Assembly: GCA_030632545.1 (NCBI GenBank)
Contig: DAOVUO010000090.1
Location: 1-8,337, forward strand
Direction: 5' to 3'
Source: Bacteroidales bacterium
GTDB lineage: Bacteria; Bacteroidota; Bacteroidia; Bacteroidales; DYOH01
Length of the DNA: 8,337 bases
The notes under the pieces are model-generated. The model was not told the origin of the DNA. It saw only the letters and a program-made list of their open reading frames with translations, and did no database searches. The position numbers were made by a program, and so were the translations under genes. Positions 1-7,457 of the stretch are shown piece after piece (the first letter of the stretch is position 1; each line of letters opens with the position of its first letter).

Positions 1-1352
1 GTAATTTGAGGGCTTAAACGGTTACTGTTGTCAAAAATCCAGGAAACATCTCCAGCATTTTCAAATACCATTTCGTTTTTTGCATCAGTTATTTGAAAGG
101 CTTGAGAAAAGGCTGCTTCATAATCAAATGTAAATTTTGAATTCTCATGAACACCACCAAGGTTGAAATTATATACTCCTTGGTTCTCAGGACGATACTT
201 AAAAACATTTTCCATCTCATAATCTGTAACAAGATCTACATCGTTATATTCAGACGTCATTGCAATACTTCTTCTTTGCTCTAATTCACGAAGTTCGCTA
301 TACAGTGTTCTAAAATAGATTTTATTTTTATCGTTAATTTTATAATCTATTGTTGAATTAAATCCAATTCTTGTTCTATCAATTTCATAATCATAAATTT
401 TCACTTCATCTAAAACGTTTGCCGATTCATCATCATCCCATCCGTCAAATTTGTATCTTTCTGAATGTTTTTTACTTGCTGAATAACTTCCGCTCAGTAT
501 AAATCCAAATTTATCATTTTCAGATCTTTTACTAATTGTTAAACTTCCTAAACCTGAGGGCTTTTGTGAAGAGTTATTATATTCTAGTGCGCTAGAACCT
601 GATATTGATAACTCAGGACTTGATGCTGTAGGAGTTATTAAATTTATTGATCCACCAATAGCATCACCATCCATATCGGGTGTTATTGATTTTGAAACTT
701 CAATGGAAGCTAATTGATTTGAAGGAATTGCATCTAAAGCCACAAAACGAGACTCGCTTTCTGGTGATGGAATTTGCTCTCCATTAATACTGATATTTGT
801 AAATGCTGGCGACAAGCCACGTACCATTACAAATCGACCATCGCCTTCATCTTTTAATACACTAATTCCTTGAATTCGCTGCAATGATTCCGCAGAATTT
901 TGATCTGGAAAATTTCCCATTTGATCAGAGGATATTACGCTTTTAAGGTTGTTTGATGCTTTTTGTTGATTAAGTGCTTTTTTCTGACCACCTAAAACTC
1001 CCGTAATAATTATATCATCTATTTCAATAGAACTTGCCTCAAGAGAAATATTTATTACTTTTGTTTGGCTTGGTGCTACTTCAACACTTAGAGTTTTGGA
1101 TTTGTTTCCAATATAACTTATCACTATTTCAAACTTTCCTGGTTCTACATAAAGTGAATATTCACCATTATGGTTAGTTGTAGTTCCGTTATAAGTACCT
1201 TCAACTACAATATTTGCACCAGGTAAAGTGCTTTTTGAAGTCATTTCTGTTACAACTCCCTTAATTAATGCTTTTGATTCAGATTGTGCTTTTGATATTT
1301 GATTAGAAAATAACAAAATCAAAAATAGTCCACTAATAATTATTTTTTTCAT
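1..1352 (-). CDS. TonB-dependent outer-membrane receptor, N-terminal part (3' end outside window)
   Basis: The reading frame is open from an ATG at 1352-1350 to the left edge, giving 450 residues with no stop, so the barrel is truncated by the window. Seen in order: a signal peptide (about residues 1-22, cleavage after KAQ); a carboxypeptidase-regulatory-like beta-sandwich (about 28-110, with LPGANIVVEGT and NGEYSL); a plug domain (about 125-240) with ESLQRIQGISV, VMVRGLSPAFTNISINGEQ, a LDAIPSNQLASIEVSKS stretch and PDMDGDAIGGSINLIT; then the start of the beta-barrel with alternating strands. The plug motifs match the large-receptor subfamily common in Bacteroidota and Caulobacter. Such receptors import siderophores, oligosaccharides or other large nutrients across the outer membrane using TonB energy; nothing seen here identifies the substrate. 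It is preceded by a TAnnTTTG promoter box and separated from the toxin-antitoxin operon by a terminator, so it appears to be its own transcription unit. Confidence 0.93.
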   Translation of the reverse strand, partial: MKKIIISGLFLILLFSNQISKAQSESKALIKGVVTEMTSKSTLPGANIVVEGTYNGTTTNHNGEYSLYVEPGKFEIVISYIGNKSKTLSVEVAPSQTKVINISLEASSIEIDDIIITGVLGGQKKALNQQKASNNLKSVISSDQMGNFPDQNSAESLQRIQGISVLKDEGDGRFVMVRGLSPAFTNISINGEQIPSPESESRFVALDAIPSNQLASIEVSKSITPDMDGDAIGGSINLITPTASSPELSISGSSALEYNNSSQKPSGLGSLTISKRSENDKFGFILSGSYSASKKHSERYKFDGWDDDESANVLDEVKIYDYEIDRTRIGFNSTIDYKINDKNKIYFRTLYSELRELEQRRSIAMTSEYNDVDLVTDYEMENVFKYRPENQGVYNFNLGGVHENSKFTFDYEAAFSQAFQITDAKNEMVFENAGDVSWIFDNSNRLSPQI

Positions 1353-1376
1353 TTTAAATAAAGTTTATATTAAAAA

Positions 1377-1403
1377 CAAAACTAAAATAGAATTCTGTAT
1401 CAA
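1377..1403 (-). promoter_or_regulatory. Candidate Bacteroidota promoter of the TonB-dependent receptor
   Basis: On the minus strand, positions 1384-1377 read TAGTTTTG, an exact match to the Bacteroidota -7 consensus TAnnTTTG, 24 bases upstream of the receptor start codon. A TTG at 1403-1401 could be the -33 element, but the 16-base spacing is slightly shorter than usual. The region before the ATG is A/T-rich with no Shine-Dalgarno sequence, which is normal in this phylum. A chance match in such AT-rich DNA cannot be excluded. Confidence 0.4.
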
Positions 1404-1577
1404 TTCTGTATTATCAAAAATGTTTTTCGGACTCACCAGTATCATTAAGCTAACTTGAAAATAAAAAATTACAAACCTTTGCTATTTAAACTTTTTTTAA
1501 GGAAGTTAAAGGAAATATGAACGAGCAATAGCTATTGAATTTTGTAATAAGTGATTCTAATAAAATATAAGTAATGC

Positions 1578-1615
1578 TAAAAAGCTCTCTTTAAACTTAT
1601 AAAGAGAGCTTTTTA
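1578..1615 (-). terminator. Rho-independent terminator, probably bidirectional, after the toxin-antitoxin operon
   Basis: The two arms, 1578-1593 and 1600-1615, are perfect reverse complements (16 bp, core AAAGCTCTCTTTA) around a 6-base loop. On the minus strand the stem ends in GAGAGC followed by TTTTT, 31 bases past the toxin stop, so it most likely ends the toxin-antitoxin transcript and shields the receptor promoter. On the plus strand it is followed by an even better T-rich run (1611-1626), so it could work both ways. No plus-strand gene ends near here within the window. Confidence 0.8.
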
Positions 1616-1646
1616 TTGTTTTTTTATAAATTCGTTGGTTTGCGCT

Positions 1647-1919
1647 TTAAAACAAATCAGATTGCGAACCTGTACGAACCAACTTAATTATTTTGTTTTC
1701 CTTATCAAGTTCCCATATTAAAAGCCAATCAGATTTAATATGACATTTCCAAAAACCATTATAATCACCAGATAAAATATTAGGTTTATATTTATCTGGT
1801 AATTCGCCATTTAAAACAAGGTGCTCAAAAATACTTTCAATAAGCTCAATATCGCAACCTGTTTTTATACATCTATTAAAGTCCTTTTTAAAAAGGTCTG
1901 TACATGCAATTTCATACAT
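1647..1919 (-). CDS. YafQ/RelE-family toxin (putative mRNA interferase), substituted active site
   Basis: The product has 90 residues, the usual size for the YafQ branch of the RelE/ParE superfamily: small ribosome-dependent endoribonucleases that cleave mRNA in the A site. Family signatures are clear: an FKKDF helix near residue 10, LPDKYK (40-45), LSGDYNG (49-55), CHIKSDWLLIWEL (59-71) and a C-terminal RTGSQSDLF (82-90). By alignment with E. coli YafQ, His63 and Asp67 are kept as His60 and Asp64, and the terminal Phe is kept. The His50 position is Asn47, and the His87 position is Gln86 (codon CAA, where relatives read RTGTH or RTGSH). Activity may therefore be weak, altered or lost. It lies 3 bases after the antitoxin gene, in the usual antitoxin-toxin order. 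The ATG at 1919 fits both the family N-terminus and this spacing. The family call is firm; toxicity is uncertain. Confidence 0.88.
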   Translation of the reverse strand: MYEIACTDLFKKDFNRCIKTGCDIELIESIFEHLVLNGELPDKYKPNILSGDYNGFWKCHIKSDWLLIWELDKENKIIKLVRTGSQSDLF

Positions 1920-1922
1920 AAG

Positions 1923-2123
1923 TTAATCGGTTAAATCATTAATTAAATCCTTTACGGAACTATATTTTTTCGTTTTACTGTTTTTGGCATCTTCCATCGC
2001 TTTAAGAGTTTCCATATTTGGCTTTTTATCAGCTATTAAAGTATGATTTAAACCAAGCTCATTCAATAATTTTTTTATGAAAGAAAACTTTGAATCGCTT
2101 ACTTTTATTTGTATCGTTTTCAT
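1923..2123 (-). CDS. Antitoxin of the YafQ-type toxin-antitoxin pair (RelB/DinJ-like by position)
   Basis: The 66-residue protein begins with a beta-strand-like MKTIQIKVSD and one helix (FIKKLLNELGL, about 14-24). It continues into a charged, probably extended or helical C-terminal half (KPNMETLKAMEDAK, then KKYSSVKDLINDL). The PNxETLxAMEDA segment followed by a short acidic helix resembles the toxin-wrapping tail of type II antitoxins. The N-terminal part could form a short ribbon-helix-like DNA-binding dimer, but a complete ribbon-helix-helix is not obvious. Identification rests mainly on size, charge pattern and position 3 bases upstream of a clear YafQ-type toxin on the same transcript. 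Type II antitoxins normally neutralise the toxin and repress their own promoter; that is known of the class and inferred here. Confidence 0.78.
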   Translation of the reverse strand: MKTIQIKVSDSKFSFIKKLLNELGLNHTLIADKKPNMETLKAMEDAKNSKTKKYSSVKDLINDLTD

Positions 2124-2138
2124 AATTTTTGCTTTTTA

Positions 2139-2172
2139 CAAATATACATTAATCTGTAATTTTTAAAGCAAA
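2139..2172 (-). promoter_or_regulatory. Promoter of the toxin-antitoxin operon
   Basis: On the minus strand, 2146-2139 reads TATATTTG, an exact TAnnTTTG -7 box, and 2172-2169 reads TTTG, a -33 box, separated by 22 bases. Both fit the Bacteroidota sigma-factor consensus. The -7 box ends 15 bases before the antitoxin ATG, so the leader would be very short, with an A-rich stretch and no Shine-Dalgarno sequence. Autoregulation by the antitoxin is expected for the class, but no convincing operator palindrome was seen. Confidence 0.55.
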
Positions 2173-2322
2173 AAAGAAACAAATAGCAACTACCGTCCGT
2201 TAATATTAACAAGTAATTTTAAGTAATGGTTAACCAAGTGCCTGTAAAATACTGAATGATAACTATTTGCAAAAATATATTTATTAAGTATAACTGCTAG
2301 ATATTCATTTAACTTAAAACTT

Positions 2323-2351
2323 AACAGCCTGTCCCGAACATCGGGGAACTA
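2323..2351. repeat. REP-like palindromic element, copy 1
   Basis: A GC-rich 29-base island in AT-rich DNA. Its core, CCCGAACATCGGG (2333-2345), forms a 5-bp stem with a 3-base loop. The reverse complement matches 8236-8264 at 26 of 29 positions; two of the mismatches fall in the loop region. It sits 46 bases upstream of the protease start codon, so it lies in the promoter or leader of that gene. Short, dispersed, GC-rich imperfect palindromes of this kind are typical REP-type intergenic repeats. Mobilisation by a Y1 (RAYT) transposase is possible but not shown here. Confidence 0.72.
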
Positions 2352-2397
2352 CTGGTATACCTATTGATTTTAATTACTATACTAAAAAATAAAATAC

Positions 2398-4149
2398 ATG
2401 AAACAAACTTTGTTAATACTCATTATTGGATTGATATATAGCAGCATAGCAGTTGGACAAAAACAAGACAAAAAGTACTACTATGATAAGGATTGGAAAA
2501 AATGCGAGCAATCCTTAGCCAAATATTATCGAATAATAAGTTTTGATGAAAATGGTAAAGCTGTAGGGAACGTTTCAGATTACTATATTTCTGGCGAACT
2601 GCAATGGAAAGGATATTATTCGCATGTTGATACTATAGAAAATAGTAATAATGTGAAAGATGGAAAAGCAATATGGTATCATAAAAATGGAAATAAATCA
2701 TGCGAGTCGAATTTTATTAAAGGTAAAATGGATGGTTTAACTACCTTCTGGAATGAAAAAGGGAAGAAAACCAGTGAAGAAAATTATTCTAATGGGAAAT
2801 CTGTCGGCTCTTGGATTCATTTTTACGAAAATGGCGAAATATATAGAAAATACAATTATTTGAGCGAAGACTTGCTTGATATAAAATATATTGAATGCGA
2901 CGAATTTGGAAGTTGTCAAAATGTGTTTTCTGAAAATTTTGCTTCTGCTGAAAATTTATACTCTTGGCCTTTAGTTTCTAATAAAAAGGAGTATAAAAGT
3001 GAAATTATTTCAGAAAAAGGAATATTGATGAAAACCAACACCGAACTAGGATTCAGTCAAACAATACATATTCCTCTAAATTTAACCGATAAATTCTCAA
3101 TCGAAACTATTGTTGATTTTAAAAGCGGTGAAAAAGATAAAGGGCACGGATTAATTTGGGGATTTAAAGATTGGAATAATTATTTTTATTTCGTTATTAG
3201 TGCAAACGGGCAATACAGATATGGTGCTATGACAGAAGGAATTAATATTGAATTAAAAGAATGGACACGCTCAAAAGCTATAAATAAAAACAACCAGCGC
3301 AACAAGCTTAATATTTTGAAAATTGAGGAGCAAATACATTTTGCAATAAACGGCCACTTAGTTCATTCTAATGATTTTTACTCATTCCGAGGAAATTATA
3401 TCGGATTCACAATATTTTCGGGAGAAAAAGAGGTTTTATTTGAGACGCTAATTGTTAAACAATCAATTGAATCAGAATTGGTTAATGATGAAATGTTGAA
3501 TGGAAATTATTCGGAATGGAAAGGTAATGGAACAGGTTTTTTTATTAGTAAAAATGGATATATTGTTACAAATCATCATGTTATTTCAGAAGCGTCAGAC
3601 ATAGAAATTGATTTTATTCGTGAAGGTCAAAAACAAACATTTAAAGCTAAGCTTATTCAAAGTGACAAACATAATGATTTAGCAATATTAAAAATTGATA
3701 ATAATTCGTTTGTCCCTTTTGCGGAACTCCCATTTAATTTCCAAACTAAATTAGTAGATGTTGGTTCTAAAGTTTTTGCCTTAGGTTATCCAATGGCACT
3801 CACAGTTATGGGAACGGAAATAAAATTTACTGATGGAAAAATTAGCTCTAAAACAGGGTTTAGAGGCGATATTTCAACTTATCAAATGACAACACCAATA
3901 CAAGCCGGCAATAGTGGAGGCCCATTATTTAGTTTTGATGGAAATCTTATAGGTGTAAACTCCTCAATTATTCGGCCAGACCTTGCTGATAATGTTTCTT
4001 ATGCAATAAAATCAAGTTATATTAAAAATTTAGTTGAGGTTCTTCCTGTAGCTTTTGATTTGCCTAACGATAAGTCGCTTGCGAATTTATCTTTAACCGA
4101 AAAAATAAAAATACTATCAGATTATGTCGTTTTAATAAAGATAAAATAA
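2398..4149 (+). CDS. Secreted HtrA-like serine protease with MORN_2 repeats and a LamG-like domain
   Basis: This 583-residue exported protein has three parts after a signal peptide (1-20, ending AVGQ). (1) MORN_2 (YwqK-like) repeats: three units of 24 residues at 88-111, 112-135 and 136-159 with the pattern DGxxxxWxxNG, plus a weaker unit near 60-76. (2) A beta-rich segment, about 175-355 (FSIETIVDFKSG, HGLIWGFKDWNNYFYFVIS, GNYIGFTIF), resembling concanavalin/LamG-type sandwiches. (3) A trypsin-like S1C protease domain, about 375-550, with the full triad: His394 in IVTNHHVI, Asp427 in HNDLAILKI and Ser506 in GNSGGPL. No PDZ domain follows; only about 33 residues remain, ending in SDYVVLIKIK. 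HtrA proteases normally degrade misfolded envelope proteins, and PDZ loss suggests the N-terminal domains provide targeting or regulation (inference). No type IX secretion C-terminal domain was recognised, so a periplasmic location is most likely. A co-oriented gene follows after 125 bases. Confidence 0.87.
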   Translation: MKQTLLILIIGLIYSSIAVGQKQDKKYYYDKDWKKCEQSLAKYYRIISFDENGKAVGNVSDYYISGELQWKGYYSHVDTIENSNNVKDGKAIWYHKNGNKSCESNFIKGKMDGLTTFWNEKGKKTSEENYSNGKSVGSWIHFYENGEIYRKYNYLSEDLLDIKYIECDEFGSCQNVFSENFASAENLYSWPLVSNKKEYKSEIISEKGILMKTNTELGFSQTIHIPLNLTDKFSIETIVDFKSGEKDKGHGLIWGFKDWNNYFYFVISANGQYRYGAMTEGINIELKEWTRSKAINKNNQRNKLNILKIEEQIHFAINGHLVHSNDFYSFRGNYIGFTIFSGEKEVLFETLIVKQSIESELVNDEMLNGNYSEWKGNGTGFFISKNGYIVTNHHVISEASDIEIDFIREGQKQTFKAKLIQSDKHNDLAILKIDNNSFVPFAELPFNFQTKLVDVGSKVFALGYPMALTVMGTEIKFTDGKISSKTGFRGDISTYQMTTPIQAGNSGGPLFSFDGNLIGVNSSIIRPDLADNVSYAIKSSYIKNLVEVLPVAFDLPNDKSLANLSLTEKIKILSDYVVLIKIK

Positions 4150-4274
4150 GCCGCTATGAAATTTTGTAATTACTAAAAGCATATTGGTATAAAATAAAAC
4201 CCAAATTGCCTATTTATACGCGTGAGTTCTATACAGAAAATGTCCATTTAACAATAATTTGAAAAACAACTAAA

Positions 4275-7022
4275 ATGCTAAACCTAACAAACAAAAAAAT
4301 CAGTGGAATTATTATCCTATTAATTCTAACGGCATCTTTTTCGGCTAAATCTCAAATTGATTTTTTGAGTACTCCCCTTGATTCGCTTGTTAAAAAATCT
4401 AAGCATGAACAAAAACCCATTTTCTTATTTATCTCTAATAATAATAATGATAGCTGGTGGATGGAACATAATGTGCTTAAAGATATAGCTATTGGCAAAT
4501 TATACAACGAGAATTTTGTTTGTGGAATAATACATGTTAACGAGAAAAATAAAAAAAATATTGAAAAAAAGTTTAGTATTAAAAAATATCCAACATTAAT
4601 ATACTTTGATACTAAATCGGGCGCTGCATACTATGCTTCTGGTGGACAAAATCCTTCTGAATTAATGCTTAATGGGAAATTTATTGCCAATGAAGTAAAA
4701 CTATTAGATGTGCCTAATCATAAAGTTAATGAAATTCAAGCTAGTGGAAATGATTTAAGCTACGAAATTAATGATAATGATGGTAGATTCACATTAGGTG
4801 TTAAAGGTCAACGATTAATGTATGGTTTTCCTTATCCAAATTCTACATCGCACTTTGTTGTTAGTGCCAATGATAAAAAGGCTAGTAACTCGCCTCGTTT
4901 TTCAATCGGAACTAACATGTACATAGATGATTATTTAAGAAAAAAAACAATTTGGCAAATACTACTTAAGCCAATTATGAAAAAAACACGAAAACATCGT
5001 ACTAAAATAAAAGCGTACAAAGATATTAAATACCTGAATGATACTCTAAAATTACATTTTGATGAAATAAACGCAATGCACTCATTCATTGATTATGATT
5101 TTAATGGATTAATTATTTCTCAACAATTAATTCCATTAAATGAGCATTTAGATACCTGTGGCGAAAACGATAATGCTCGCTATTATCAAATAACATATAC
5201 ACTTGAAAACACTAGCAATAATGATATAAATGCTGGCTTACTTGTGCTTTATGACATGATGATTGATGATAACGATGCTGCGCAAATGGATGTTTTTTCT
5301 GAAACTGAAGAAATTGAAAAAGTAAAACGTAGCATTAAAATAAATAGAGGAAAATATGCAAAATATATGAAATCTGATGGGATTGAGCGTATTTTAGTGT
5401 ACCGAAACAAAAGGCTTACCGATGGTTTAACAGGTGACTTTCGCTTACTAAGTACACCTGATGAACTACATATTGGTTCGTGGCCAACTTTTTATTCAAC
5501 TTTATGGGATGTTCCAGTGATAAAAAAAGGGGAAAAGTATTATGATAGTGCAATTATACTAAAATGGAAGGAAAAAGCTTTATCACCAGGTGAAAAACGA
5601 CAATATAGTACAGTTTTTGGATTATATAATCAAGGTATACTCGAATTAATTCCGGCAGGAACAAATTTTATGGGTACAGATAAAGAAGGTAAGCGCATTA
5701 GTTTACCAAAACCATCGTTAGTTGTAGTGCCAGACACTATATATGCAGGGGAAAAAGCAGTTCTTAAATGGGAAACAAAAAATCCAACAAATGCTGATGT
5801 GTATATATCGGAAAGAAATGCCCCTCAAAGAAATAAAGGAAAAATGGTAATTAAACCTAAAAAAACAAGCCTTTATTATTTACGTATGCTTGATCGCTCC
5901 AAAGAAATAGCAAACACACAAGCAAAAATTGTTGTGTTAGAACGACCAGAAAAAATTGCTATTGATGGAAAATTCACTTTTGGCTCACTTAAAAATCCTA
6001 TCACTTTTGGATATCCATTCCCTTATTCTACATCGTATTTTGAAATAAAGGCCGATGGCGAAATATACGCAAATAATAAAACAAGTGGCAGCAATTATTT
6101 AGTAGCTAGGCAAGACCCAAATTTACCAATCGAAAAACAAAATGAATTAATCTATTATGGTAAAGATTTTGAAATTACACAACGAATAATCCCTCTTGAT
6201 AAAGAGTTTAATTTGACTAATTCGACATTGGCAAAATATTATAAAGTAGAATACCTAATTAAAAATACGGGAAAAGATAGAACTTTGTATAATTTCAAAC
6301 AAATTCTCGATTTTTCAAGTTTTAAAACAGATTCAATACAGCTTCAGATTAATAAAAAAACATCTAAATTCTATCGTACTTATTCCTATTCTGAAATTCC
6401 ATCGCAAATTCGTTTTGACGATTATTTATCAAATAAGAATATTTGTATAAAAAGTATTATTAGTGGATACGAAAAGCCTTTTTCTATTTCCGTTGGCGAT
6501 TGGCATTTTTTGAAAAACATGAATGATACAAGTATTTCTACAAATACACAATTCAATAAAAGTCCTGCATTATTATTTAATTGGAGAGAAAATATTTATG
6601 CAAACGAGAGTGCAAAATTGGCTTTTATTGTTGGAATAGACGGTAAAAAAGACATTAGCTATACTTATAATAAATCTACACAAGTAGATGAATTAACAAT
6701 AAAATTCGAAACAAATAAACATCAAGTTTCTAAAAAAGCAAGAAAGCAGATTTTAAGTTTTATCAATAAAAGCAATTTTGATTTCGTAATTATCGAAGGA
6801 TTTTCAGATAATAGAGGATCGCTAGAGTTTAATCATTTGCTCGCCAAAAGCAGAATTGAAGCCATTAAAAATATTCTATTAAAAAGTGCGGGTGTGCCTA
6901 TAAATGAGATATTGGATAAAGTACATGGCGAATTTTTCTCAAACGAAAAAAGCAATTCTGAAACTGACGACCAAAACGAAAGAATAGTAAAAATTGTCCT
7001 TTATAAGGAAAATGAGGTATAA
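4275..7022 (+). CDS. Periplasmic multidomain protein: thioredoxin-like domain, duplicated module, OmpA peptidoglycan anchor
   Basis: The 915-residue protein has an N-terminal signal peptide or anchor (hydrophobic 10-25, then SAKSQ). Residues about 30-150 look like a thioredoxin fold (KPIFLFIS, ENFVCGIIHVN, cis-Pro region KKYPTLIYFD). The active-site position reads SWWMEHN instead of CXXC, so redox activity is unlikely. A large module occurs twice: about 163-455 and about 560-790. Shared landmarks are GFPYPNSTSHF/GYPFPYSTSYF, LIPL/IIPL, ARYYQITYTLENT/AKYYKVEYLIKNT and GSW/GDW. Between them lies an Ig-like segment (478-556, AGEKAVLKWE). Residues about 805-912 form an OmpA C-terminal domain (IKFETN, EGFSDNRGS, NHLLAKSR, NERIVKIVL) with the expected peptidoglycan ligands Asp845 and Arg860. 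It should therefore be held on the cell wall in the periplasm. The duplicated module is not a family I recognise and its ligand is unknown. The protease gene lies just upstream on the same strand, so co-transcription is plausible. Confidence 0.82.
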   Translation: MLNLTNKKISGIIILLILTASFSAKSQIDFLSTPLDSLVKKSKHEQKPIFLFISNNNNDSWWMEHNVLKDIAIGKLYNENFVCGIIHVNEKNKKNIEKKFSIKKYPTLIYFDTKSGAAYYASGGQNPSELMLNGKFIANEVKLLDVPNHKVNEIQASGNDLSYEINDNDGRFTLGVKGQRLMYGFPYPNSTSHFVVSANDKKASNSPRFSIGTNMYIDDYLRKKTIWQILLKPIMKKTRKHRTKIKAYKDIKYLNDTLKLHFDEINAMHSFIDYDFNGLIISQQLIPLNEHLDTCGENDNARYYQITYTLENTSNNDINAGLLVLYDMMIDDNDAAQMDVFSETEEIEKVKRSIKINRGKYAKYMKSDGIERILVYRNKRLTDGLTGDFRLLSTPDELHIGSWPTFYSTLWDVPVIKKGEKYYDSAIILKWKEKALSPGEKRQYSTVFGLYNQGILELIPAGTNFMGTDKEGKRISLPKPSLVVVPDTIYAGEKAVLKWETKNPTNADVYISERNAPQRNKGKMVIKPKKTSLYYLRMLDRSKEIANTQAKIVVLERPEKIAIDGKFTFGSLKNPITFGYPFPYSTSYFEIKADGEIYANNKTSGSNYLVARQDPNLPIEKQNELIYYGKDFEITQRIIPLDKEFNLTNSTLAKYYKVEYLIKNTGKDRTLYNFKQILDFSSFKTDSIQLQINKKTSKFYRTYSYSEIPSQIRFDDYLSNKNICIKSIISGYEKPFSISVGDWHFLKNMNDTSISTNTQFNKSPALLFNWRENIYANESAKLAFIVGIDGKKDISYTYNKSTQVDELTIKFETNKHQVSKKARKQILSFINKSNFDFVIIEGFSDNRGSLEFNHLLAKSRIEAIKNILLKSAGVPINEILDKVHGEFFSNEKSNSETDDQNERIVKIVLYKENEV

Positions 7023-7457
7023 AAAACACAAAAGCCTTATTTAGAAACACTCCAAATAAAAAAAAGTCTGTTAATACTTAAAAATAAAGATAACAAATAA
7101 CACTTGAAGTACGTATATTTAAACGGATAATTTGACTGGTAGGCAAATTTTGCGATTTTAGTAAAAGCTACAATAATACAATATTACGAAGTTAATTTTA
7201 GTTGATTACTAGCGGCTTATCCCTTTTTTGAGATTTATTAGACAAAAGATTTTAGTAGAAAGCAGAAATAAAATCAGCATATTTCAGTCTGAAAAACATT
7301 GTTATTGTTTACCTCCGTATTATATCGAAAATATTGGTAATTTTGATTTTAAAATGGTATAACAAAAACTCTTTCGTCTTTTGACACTTACTCTCATTAC
7401 AAAATAGATAAATAAACTGATTAACAGAAGTTCGCAATTTCAAAAAATAATATAAAT
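7023..7457. other. 435-base intergenic region before the response regulator
   Basis: No credible gene is seen in this AT-rich gap. A minus-strand frame of 92 codons at its right end overlaps the regulator coding region and has no recognisable features. There is no strong terminator after the OmpA-domain gene, only a 6-bp A/T-only stem at 7038-7059. One exact TAnnTTTG box lies on the plus strand at 7338-7345 (TAATTTTG). It lacks a well-spaced -33 element and is 112 bases from the next start, so it is only a weak promoter candidate for the regulator. The length suggests the regulator has its own promoter and possibly a regulated leader. Confidence 0.5.

Noticed and set aside
2737..2919. Minus-strand 60-codon open frame inside the protease gene
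   Set aside because: It is antisense to the MORN_2 repeats, and its hydrophobic composition is what the reverse strand of this AT-rich coding sequence would give by chance.
4150..4274. Separate promoter for the OmpA-domain gene
   Set aside because: The closest box, ATAATTTG just before the start codon, departs from TAnnTTTG at both leading positions and has no -33 partner, so co-transcription with the protease gene cannot be decided from sequence.
7038..7059. Possible terminator after the OmpA-domain gene
   Set aside because: The stem is only 6 bp of A/T pairs with a 10-base loop, too weak to call a terminator.
7381..7410. E. coli sigma70-like promoter, TTGACA then TAGATA with an 18-base spacer, upstream of the regulator
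   Set aside because: Bacteroidota housekeeping promoters use TTTG/TAnnTTTG rather than this consensus, and such hexamers arise easily in AT-rich DNA. It was kept only as a note.
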